Source: an uncultured Clostridia bacterium (GTDB lineage Bacteria > Bacillota > Clostridia > Oscillospirales > Acutalibacteraceae). From it: a stretch of DNA of 64,000 nt. The stretch lies in assembly GCA_944412445.1 (NCBI GenBank), contig CALYBJ010000011.1, positions 1-64,000 on the forward strand, in the 5' to 3' direction. This document shows, in pieces, positions 54,075 to 61,150 of this stretch. The notes beneath the pieces are model-generated. The model searched no databases. It was given only the letters and a program-made list of their open reading frames with translations, and was not told where the DNA came from. Every line of letters begins with the position of its first letter. Within the stretch, counting starts at the first letter, position 1. Both the position numbers and the translations under genes were made by a program.

Positions 54075-55826
54075 TTATTGGTCATTTTTTCTTTTAAACA
54101 TATTCAGCCATTCGTCGTCAGTCATCTGAGACGGTTTTTTCTGTTCTCTCTCTTCCTTTTCCTCTTTCATCCGCTTAATGCAGTCGGTGCACTCCTTCAG
54201 TGTGTTGCCCAGATTTTCTCTCATTGCCTCAAGCCTTACAAGATAGCCCATTTCCTCCGGTGACAAATCCTGAGAAAAATATGTAATATCCGTTGATTTC
54301 CTCTCCTCAAGCCTTGCGGCTATAAGCCTGTAAATCCTGAGATTCAGGCTTGTTGCGAAGTCATCATCGTTTATTTTGTCCCGTATTTTATAATAAAAAT
54401 CAGGATTGTGCAAAATCGACGCAATAAGCGTTTCTTCTGCCTTTGCCGCCGCAGGATATTTCTGTCTTTCGGGATTTACCCTCTTCATGCTTTCGTCGGT
54501 AAATACCGCCGCCTTTTCAAAAAACGCTCTGCCGGCTCTCTTTGCCTTTTGTCTTGCTTTCTTTTTTATTTCAGCCTCTATGGCGTCCTTTGATACACCT
54601 AATTCCGATGACAGCTTCGACGCGTATACATCCCGTTTTACGGAGCTGCTGAAATCCGACAGGATATCCGTGGCTTTGCCGAGATACGCTATTTTTTCCT
54701 CAGGCTGTGAAAGGTCGTAGTCAGCTTTTATTCTTTGAAGGTCAAAGTCGATTTCTCCTACCGCCTGGGATAAAATTTCACGCATTTTTTCTTTTCCGTA
54801 TTTTTTTAATATTTCGTCCGGGTCTTTTCCTCCCTGAAGTCTTGCGACCTTTATTCTCACGGGAGTTGCCGAAAGTATTTTTACGGCTTTTCTTGCGGCC
54901 TTCTGACCGGCTTCATCGGAGTCGTAGGACAGTATTATTTCTTCACCGTACTTTGATAAAAGCTTTGCCTGCTCCGGAGTGAAAGCGGTGCCGAGACCTG
55001 CTACGGCGTTTGTAAAGCCCGCCTGATGATAGGCTATTACATCCATATAGCCTTCACACAGTATAAGAGTTTTGCCTGTGCCTCTTTTTGCGAAATTAAG
55101 AGCGAAAACGCCCTGGCTTTTTTTATAGACAAGAGTGTCCGAGGTGTTTACATATTTCGGCTTTGAATCGTCAAGAACTCTTCCGCCGAATGCGATTACA
55201 CTGCCTCTTAAATCAATAATGGGAAACATTACTCTGTTCCTGAAAACATCAATAACATTCCCTTTTTGCGTTTTCTTCGCAAGATTTGCGGCAATAAGCT
55301 CCGATTCCGTAAAGCCCATTGATTTTAAATGACGGAGAAGCCCGTCCCACCTGTCGGGAGCGAAGCCTAAACCGAAATGAGTAATTGTTTCCTTTGAAAG
55401 ATTTCTTGAGGCAAAGTAATCAAGACCCTTTCTGCCCTCGGGAGAGTAAAGAATTTTATAAAAAAATCTTGCCGCCTCTCTGTTTGCGTCAAGGATACGG
55501 CGCTTCATTTTTGCGATTGAGCTGTCGAAGCCGTCGGCAGGCAGAGGCAGTCCCGAACGCTCCGCAAGAGCTTTTACCGCTTCGGTATAGTCAAGGCTTT
55601 CTATTGTTTTCACAAAGGTGATAACATCTCCTCCGGCGCCGCAGCCGAAACAGTAATACGACTGGGTATCGAGATAAACGGTAAAGGAGGGAGTTTTTTC
55701 ATTGTGAAAGGGACAAAGCCCCGTTGCTGTTCTTCCTCTTATTCTCAGGTCTACATAAGGGGAAATTACGTCTACAATATCGTTTCTGTCTTTAACTTCC
55801 GACAGGAACTCATCAGAAAAACGCAT
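54075..55826 (-). CDS. dnaG: DNA primase
   Basis: 583 residues. It makes RNA primers for replication. The CHC2 zinc finger (LCPFHNEKTPSF to YYCFGCG) is at the N-terminus, the TOPRIM core (LILCEGYMDVIAYHQAGF, YDSDEAGQKAARKA) in the middle, and the helicase-binding domain at the C-terminus. An AAAGGGGGA site precedes the ATG. It is directly upstream of rpoD. Confidence 0.97.
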   Translation of the reverse strand: MRFSDEFLSEVKDRNDIVDVISPYVDLRIRGRTATGLCPFHNEKTPSFTVYLDTQSYYCFGCGAGGDVITFVKTIESLDYTEAVKALAERSGLPLPADGFDSSIAKMKRRILDANREAARFFYKILYSPEGRKGLDYFASRNLSKETITHFGLGFAPDRWDGLLRHLKSMGFTESELIAANLAKKTQKGNVIDVFRNRVMFPIIDLRGSVIAFGGRVLDDSKPKYVNTSDTLVYKKSQGVFALNFAKRGTGKTLILCEGYMDVIAYHQAGFTNAVAGLGTAFTPEQAKLLSKYGEEIILSYDSDEAGQKAARKAVKILSATPVRIKVARLQGGKDPDEILKKYGKEKMREILSQAVGEIDFDLQRIKADYDLSQPEEKIAYLGKATDILSDFSSSVKRDVYASKLSSELGVSKDAIEAEIKKKARQKAKRAGRAFFEKAAVFTDESMKRVNPERQKYPAAAKAEETLIASILHNPDFYYKIRDKINDDDFATSLNLRIYRLIAARLEERKSTDITYFSQDLSPEEMGYLVRLEAMRENLGNTLKECTDCIKRMKEEKEEREQKKPSQMTDDEWLNMFKRKNDQ

Positions 55827-55895
55827 ACAAATCCCCCTTTATTAATTATATACTCTTTTTATACTTAAAATCCCTTTAATTTTTCTTAAATTTTT

Positions 55896-56522
55896 TTACA
55901 TATTGATTTGAGCGTATTTAGATGAAATTTTTACCGCCGAAAACTTTCCGAAGCTCTGTTCCGTAAGCTGAGCTTTAAACAGCTCCTCCTTTTCCGCCGG
56001 CAGATAAAATGTTACCGTTACATTTTCTCCGAAATCAGCATTTTCCGTAATTCCTCCGAAAGACGGAATAAGAGTGGTAAGTCTTCCGTAGAAATTATAA
56101 TCGCATTCAACAAGCAGTACCGAGCAAAGGGACATTTTTATAATACGGGCTGCGGTTACGGCGATTTTGGAGGTATGTGAATATGCTCTCACAAGACCTC
56201 CGGCGCCTAAGAGAACGCCTCCGAAATATCTTGTGGCAACTACCGCGCAGTCGGTAAGGTTTTCCTTAAGAAGAACATCCAGAACCGGTACTCCCGCCGT
56301 TCCGGAAGGCTCTCCGTCGTCGGAATAGCGCTTTTGCTGACCGTCCCTTAAAACATAAGCGTAAACATTGTGTGTGGCGTCCCAGTGCTTTGATTTTATT
56401 TTGTTTATAAAGTCTGCCGCCTCCTGCTGAGTGTGGACAGGCTTTGCGTATCCGATAAAACGGGAGCGCTTTTCGGTGAATTCGTCAAAGGCTTCCTTTT
56501 CAAGAGTTAAGTAGTCAGACAT
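55896..56522 (-). CDS. YigZ/IMPACT-family protein
   Basis: 209 residues from ATG 56522, five bases after GGAGA; the frame opens earlier. SKHWDATHNVYAYVL, SDDGEPSGTAGVPVL and RYFGGVLLGAGGLVRAYS are the family signature, and a C-terminal ACT-like domain follows. The eukaryotic homologue IMPACT acts in translational control; the bacterial role is unclear. It is located after rpmE. Confidence 0.93.
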   Translation of the reverse strand: MSDYLTLEKEAFDEFTEKRSRFIGYAKPVHTQQEAADFINKIKSKHWDATHNVYAYVLRDGQQKRYSDDGEPSGTAGVPVLDVLLKENLTDCAVVATRYFGGVLLGAGGLVRAYSHTSKIAVTAARIIKMSLCSVLLVECDYNFYGRLTTLIPSFGGITENADFGENVTVTFYLPAEKEELFKAQLTEQSFGKFSAVKISSKYAQINM

Positions 56523-56548
56523 AAATATCTCCGTCAAATCAAAATAAA

Positions 56549-56576
56549 AAGCAGCACTGTTCAGCGCCGCTTTTTT
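56549..56576 (-). terminator. Terminator between rpmE and yigZ
   Basis: On the minus strand AGCGGCGCT/AGTGCTGCT (two G-T pairs) with a GAAC loop, followed by TTTTTATTTT. Confidence 0.75.
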
Positions 56577-56578
56577 AA

Positions 56579-56782
56579 TTACTTATCAAGATTGTAACGC
56601 TTCTTGAATCTGTCAACACGTCCGCCGGTGTCAACGAGCTTCTGTTTGCCGGTAAAGAACGGATGGCACTTGGAACAGATATCTACACGAAGATTGTCTT
56701 TAGTGGAGCTTGTCTCATAAACAGCGCCGCAAGCGCACTTTATCTGAGTAGGCTTATAATCAGGATGAATACCCTCTTTCAT
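56579..56782 (-). CDS. rpmE: Ribosomal protein L31, zinc-binding type
   Basis: 67 residues from ATG 56782, after AAAGAGGTG; an in-frame ATG upstream is not used. A large-subunit protein near the central protuberance and inter-subunit bridge. CACG and [12 protein letters not shown] give the C-x-C and C-x2-C zinc ligands of the C+ form, which bacteria exchange for a C- form under zinc shortage. Length is standard. Confidence 0.97.
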   Translation of the reverse strand: MKEGIHPDYKPTQIKCACGAVYETSSTKDNLRVDICSKCHPFFTGKQKLVDTGGRVDRFKKRYNLDK

Positions 56783-56962
56783 TTGGTTCACCTCTTTCAA
56801 CAATTTACATAACGCAATTTATTGTAACATAACAAACAGAGAAATGCAACAACAAATTATAAAAAAATTATATCAAAACACGAAAAATATAATAAAATAT
56901 TTCGGGAAAAAAAGCAATAAAATGAATTTACAAAAGAATCAGAGGGAAACATAAAAAAATTG

Positions 56963-56991
56963 TTGACAAATTACAAAAAATACAGTATACT
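56963..56991 (+). promoter_or_regulatory. Promoter of the SigH-like sigma gene
   Basis: TTGACA (56963-56968), 17-base spacer, TATACT (56986-56991). Confidence 0.85.
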
Positions 56992-57025
56992 TTATTCTAC
57001 ACTTATATAAGCAGAGAGGCGCGCT

Positions 57026-57607
57026 ATGAAAGAATCGGCGAAGGCTCACGGAAAAGGCGAAAAGACTGACGAGGAATTGCTCAAAGGAGCGAAAACCGGC
57101 AGCCAAAGCGACCTGAACGAGCTGATGTGCAAATATTCTTTTACTGTCAGGAGGATTTCGGACAGGTATTATAACGACCATCTGACAGCAGACGACTGGT
57201 TTCAGGAAGGCATGACAGGTCTTTTGTACGCCGTAAGGAATTACAGGGAAGAGAAGGGTTCCTTTGCGGCATACGGAATTGTATGCGTCAGGAACAGGCT
57301 TAACACCGTCTGGAAACGAGCCAACAGCCCCGGAAACGAGCCTTTAAAGGATTATATAAGCTATGATGATGCCAATGTTCCGGCAAAAAAATCGCCGGAG
57401 GAAGAGTATATAGAAAAAGAAAGGTATCGCTTTTTTACTGAAAGTTTTCTTGAGCAGCTCTCGGAAACAGAAAAAAAGGTTATTTGCTGTTATCTGGCAG
57501 GTTTCAGTTATAAGGAAACAGCCCTAAAACTACACATGACGGAAAAATCTGTAGACAATGCGCTATGCCGAGCAAAATCTAAGCTGAAAAAGGCGTTTAA
57601 CAAGTAA
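57026..57607 (+). CDS. RNA polymerase sigma factor, SigH-like
   Basis: 193 residues, a sigma-70 family member with region 2 (LMCKYSFTVRRISDRYY, DDWFQEGMTGLLYAVRNY) and region 4 (LSETEKKVICCYLAGFSYKETALKL, VDNALCRAKSKLKKAF) but no region 3. This layout is closest to SigH/Spo0H. It could direct a stationary-phase or competence-type regulon. No anti-sigma gene is beside it. Confidence 0.88.
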   Translation: MKESAKAHGKGEKTDEELLKGAKTGSQSDLNELMCKYSFTVRRISDRYYNDHLTADDWFQEGMTGLLYAVRNYREEKGSFAAYGIVCVRNRLNTVWKRANSPGNEPLKDYISYDDANVPAKKSPEEEYIEKERYRFFTESFLEQLSETEKKVICCYLAGFSYKETALKLHMTEKSVDNALCRAKSKLKKAFNK

Positions 57608-57610
57608 ACA

Positions 57611-57700
57611 GCCCGCAGAAGCGGTTGTTATATATGCCCGGCACTCTATAACGAGGGTTGATCTCAACAGGGACGGTGAAATTCCGTCACCAGGCAAATA
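57611..57700 (+). ncRNA. Possible structured leader RNA before the zinc-ribbon gene
   Basis: The interval between the sigma and zinc-ribbon genes is unusually rich in complementary segments. ACTCT (57643-57647) pairs with AGGGT (57654-57658); GACGG (57672-57676) pairs with CCGTC (57684-57688) around TGAAATT; TGCC (57635-57638) pairs with GGCA (57693-57696), closing a multi-branch form. A GGTGA/TCACC pairing is an alternative to the GACGG stem. An upstream stem CCGC/GCGG follows the sigma stop. The GGTGAAATTCC block recalls aptamer loops, but I match no known class. Confidence 0.4.
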
Positions 57701-57724
57701 ATCTATTTAAGCGAGGTACTGAGT

Positions 57725-58009
57725 ATGTACGAAGACAAAACACTTATCTGCAAGGACTGCGGAAAAGAATTCATTTTTACCGCAGGCGAGCAGGAATTTT
57801 ATGCGGAAAAGGGCTTTGAGAACGAGCCTCAGCGTTGTAAGGAATGCCGTGCGGCCCGCAAGCAGAGCAGAAGCGGCGAGCGTAAATTTTACACAGCCGT
57901 ATGCAGAGAATGCGGCGGCGAGGCGAGAGTTCCCTTTGAACCCAAAAGCGACAGGGGAGTTCTTTGCAGCGAATGTTTTGAAAAGATGAAAGCCGCTCAG
58001 AACGGCTGA
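57725..58009 (+). CDS. zf-trcl zinc-ribbon protein with four CxxC pairs
   Basis: 94 residues. LICKDCGKEF pairs with QRCKEC (first zinc site) and YTAVCRECGG pairs with VLCSECFEKM (second site). The FTAGEQEFYAEKGF stretch is the mark of PF13451-type ribbons seen in clostridia. It probably binds zinc and nucleic acid, but its role is unknown. It follows a possible structured leader and a GCGAGG ribosome site. Confidence 0.88.
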   Translation: MYEDKTLICKDCGKEFIFTAGEQEFYAEKGFENEPQRCKECRAARKQSRSGERKFYTAVCRECGGEARVPFEPKSDRGVLCSECFEKMKAAQNG

Positions 58010-58023
58010 TTGAAAGAAAAAAT

Positions 58024-58053
58024 CCGCCTTGATTAAATCAGGGCGGTATTTTT
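58024..58053 (+). terminator. Terminator after the zinc-ribbon gene
   Basis: CCGCCTTGAT/ATCAGGGCGG stem followed by TATTTTT. Its position between convergent genes may serve both strands. Confidence 0.8.
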
Positions 58054-58059
58054 ATGGCT

Positions 58060-58647
58060 TTATGTTTTTTTCGGAACGGCTTTTTGCTGAAGCTCAAAGT
58101 AGAGCTTTGCGGTAGCTTCCGCGTCTGCGGCGGCTCTGTGGAAGGTGTCGGAGACAATTCCGAAGTATTCGCAGAGATATGAAAGCATTCTGCTTTCCAT
58201 GCCGGGAAAAGGCTCGCAGCGGTAACGGAGAAAGCGGAGCGTGTCGAAAACGTCGCCCCCTATGTAAACCCCGTAAATATCGGCCCAGTGACCCATAATG
58301 GGACAGTCGAAGCTAAGGGCGTTATGACCTACGAGAACATTGTTCCCTGCAAACCGGGCAAAACGGGGAAGAACGGCGCTTATGCCGTCCGCGTTCTGCA
58401 CCATTTTGTTTGTAATCCCCGTAACCGAGGTTATAACGGGAGAAATTAATTCCTTCGGCTTTACAAGCTCGCTGAAGGAATCGGTTATGCTTCCGTTAAT
58501 TACCTTAACGGCTCCGATTTCTATAATTTCAGATTTTCTTTTAAGTCCCGTGGTTTCAATGTCGAAGGCAACAAAGGAGGAAAAATCGGGCTTTTTAATT
58601 TCTCTTGCGGGAAAAAATTTTTCTTTTTTACCGAAAAGATCTTCCAT
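58060..58647 (-). CDS. DnaQ-family 3'-5' exonuclease
   Basis: 195 residues, an RNase-H-fold exonuclease of the DEDDh type. FVAFDIETTG is the first metal motif, GHNALSFDCPIM the second and AFHRAAADAEATA (in the form FHRAAADAEA) the third. It trims 3' ends of DNA or RNA. It stands alone and is not fused to a polymerase. It is next to a flavodoxin gene on the same strand, 16 bases away, so the two may be co-transcribed. Confidence 0.9.
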   Translation of the reverse strand: MEDLFGKKEKFFPAREIKKPDFSSFVAFDIETTGLKRKSEIIEIGAVKVINGSITDSFSELVKPKELISPVITSVTGITNKMVQNADGISAVLPRFARFAGNNVLVGHNALSFDCPIMGHWADIYGVYIGGDVFDTLRFLRYRCEPFPGMESRMLSYLCEYFGIVSDTFHRAAADAEATAKLYFELQQKAVPKKT

Positions 58648-58663
58648 ATTAAATTTACTCCTT

Positions 58664-59122
58664 TTATTTTTCAGGGAAAAATTCCTGAACCTTGTGGAAC
58701 TTGCCTAAGCCGCATTGTATGCTTGTGAATTTTTCATGCTTCAGCCTTAAAATTTTGTCAAGCTCCGCCGGAATATTTTCATAAGAATCAGGGAAGCCGT
58801 GAAGCAGAATATATTCGGCTCTTTTGATATTATGGCGCTCTTTTTTAATAAACTCTTTCATGGGAGCGGCAACATCGCCCATCCAAACCGATGAGCAGAT
58901 AATAATTTTATCGTAATCGGAAATAACGGTGTCATAGGGAAAAAGAATTGCTTCCTTTTTGCCTGCGCTCATTTTAATGCAGTTAAAAAAACCGCCGTAG
59001 CCTGCGGTGTTTTCGATGGTGTCAATTTCCAGAAAATCGCAGTTTAAATCCTTTGCAGCCTGTAAAGCTGCTTTTTCGGCGTAGCCTTTTCTTGAATAGT
59101 ATACAACAAGAGTTTTTTCCAT
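58664..59122 (-). CDS. Flavodoxin domain protein
   Basis: 152 residues from ATG 59122, nine bases after AAGGAAAGGAT. The N-terminal LVVYYSRKGYAEKAAL loop binds FMN phosphate, with further flavin contacts in CSSVWMGDVAAPMKEF. It is a small cytosolic electron carrier or hemG-like oxidase. It is followed 16 bases later by the exonuclease gene. Confidence 0.88.
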   Translation of the reverse strand: MEKTLVVYYSRKGYAEKAALQAAKDLNCDFLEIDTIENTAGYGGFFNCIKMSAGKKEAILFPYDTVISDYDKIIICSSVWMGDVAAPMKEFIKKERHNIKRAEYILLHGFPDSYENIPAELDKILRLKHEKFTSIQCGLGKFHKVQEFFPEK

Positions 59123-59215
59123 AACGGATTTATCCTTTCCTTGAAGCAATGGAGATTATAATTATATTATATATAATGTTAAATGATTTTAATTACAAAA
59201 AAGAAAAATAAATAT

Positions 59216-59693
<478 letters not shown>

Positions 59694-59767
59694 ACTTACA
59701 CCTCCCGAATTTATTATAGAATGGTGTTTTAGGAGGCGCAATTATCAGTTTTAACGCTGTGTATAAA

Positions 59768-59803
59768 CAAAAAAAGCGAAGTGTAAAAAAGCTTTACACT
59801 TCG
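59768..59803 (-). terminator. Terminator downstream of the TetR remnant
   Basis: CGAAGTGTAAA (59777-59787) pairs with TTTACACTTCG (59793-59803), with a T run on the minus strand. Confidence 0.8.
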
Positions 59804-59824
59804 TAAAATATGTAAAAAGAATTT

Positions 59825-60295
59825 TTAATTAACGGGATTTATGGGTATTCCCTCGGTTATAAGCAGGTAAACGGTATGAACTATTTTGTCAAGCTGTTCC
59901 GTGTCTTGGGGAGTCCACTCCTGAAGAAGCCCTAAAACGGCGGCGCTGTGATAACGCAGTATTATTTTTGTTTCAAAAGAGCTGTAACGGCTGTAATAAT
60001 TTAATTTGTCAGCCGTATTTTCAAAAACCTGATGAAAATAACGGCGGAAAAGCAGCTCAAGCTCATCACGGTAGCTGCTGTCCATACACCGCTTTATATA
60101 CGGCATGGCGTTAATGGCGGCGGCAAAAAAACAGCCCAGCCCGTCTTCGGCAGATTCTTTTTCCATTACTTCCTTTAACATTCTGTCGGTAAATTTTTTT
60201 ATCATCCAGCCGAACAAATCGGGAATATCCTCAAAATGATAGTAAAATGTCTGCCGGGTGATATTGCATCGCTCAACAATATCCTTAACTGTAAG
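59825..60295 (-). pseudogene. TetR-family regulator lacking its N-terminus
   Basis: The open frame on the minus strand reads LTVKDIVERCNITRQTFYYHF then DIPDLFGWM and a 130-residue ligand-binding domain, a TetR/DhaS-type repressor from the middle of its helix-turn-helix onward. A TAG sits directly before it at 60296-60298, and about 30 N-terminal residues are missing. ATG 60217 could start only the ligand domain. The upstream sequence belongs to a different gene (the Ig-like fragment), so the regulator was cut by rearrangement. Confidence 0.8.
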
Positions 60296-61097
60296 CTACC
60301 TTAATATCATGAACGGAATTTTTTGAAATGTCCGCAGGCTTCCAGTCCGCTGTAAATCTTTGCGTATCCTGATAACGCTCAATGGGAGCGTCGTCAAATA
60401 CAAGCTCTCCGTCAATATAAATATCGAATGTGCCGTAAAGGTAACGGGATGTTCCGGAAACAGTCAACTGGTTTGTTTTTGAATTGTATACTACGGTGAT
60501 TTCAGCTTCGGTGGGTTCAACAACAATGGTAATGGGAAGAAGAGCAGGCTGCCAGTTTGACTGTGTAGATTTGGAAGCGGCTCGCAGCTGATAGTCCGTA
60601 TATGTGCCGCAGTCAAGCTTTACGCCGTCAAAAAGGATATTGCCTTCTGCATCACAAAGATTAAAGTTTAATGTTTCGTCAACGGCAAGGGTTCCGTCAT
60701 ATCTTAAGTTATGGAATGTTTCGGCAACTACCGTTGTGCCGTAGGGAACGGTAACTACGGGAGTTATTCCGTCTTTCCATGAGGGTGTGCCTTTATTAAC
60801 ATCTATTGATATTAATGACATAGACGAAGAAGAATATTTTTCTGTATCTGTCGGATTAAAAGCAATTTTTACACTCTTTGTGCCGGGATTAATAATATTT
60901 GAACTTAAACCTGTTTCTGGAACTAAAGTAAATGTACCGTCTACGATATTATCTGTACCTTTTTCAACAGCAACGCCGCCTTCAAGCTTTATATCTTCCC
61001 AAGTGGTTACCCCGTCATAATATATGTCATATAACTCAGGTTCTTCAATTATTTCCGTTTCAATGGTATCACCAATAATACCTACATAAATATCCAT
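60285..61097 (-). CDS. Ig-like repeat fragment of a secreted protein
   Basis: 270 residues with beta-rich Ig-like repeats (TLVPETGLSSNIINPGTKSV, VTVPYGTTVVAE, LTVSGTSRYLYGTFDIYIDG). No signal peptide, no recognisable ribosome site before ATG 61097, and an in-frame stop just upstream. Such domains normally belong to large surface proteins, so I read it as a detached C-terminal piece. It overlaps the first codons of the TetR remnant at 60285-60295. It may not be expressed. Confidence 0.6.
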   Translation of the reverse strand: MDIYVGIIGDTIETEIIEEPELYDIYYDGVTTWEDIKLEGGVAVEKGTDNIVDGTFTLVPETGLSSNIINPGTKSVKIAFNPTDTEKYSSSSMSLISIDVNKGTPSWKDGITPVVTVPYGTTVVAETFHNLRYDGTLAVDETLNFNLCDAEGNILFDGVKLDCGTYTDYQLRAASKSTQSNWQPALLPITIVVEPTEAEITVVYNSKTNQLTVSGTSRYLYGTFDIYIDGELVFDDAPIERYQDTQRFTADWKPADISKNSVHDIKVAYS

Positions 61098-61104
61098 TGT
61101 TAAT

Positions 61105-61141
61105 TAAACCGTATTCGCTTTAAGGCAAATACGGTTTTTTT
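61105..61141 (+). terminator. Hairpin with plus-strand T run downstream of the GH gene
   Basis: An AACCGTATT / AATACGGTT inverted repeat is followed by a run of T on the plus strand. On the minus strand it lies just past the stop at 61151, with only a short T stretch, so it may be a weak end for that gene. Confidence 0.55.
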
Positions 61142-61150
61142 TGTTGTGAT

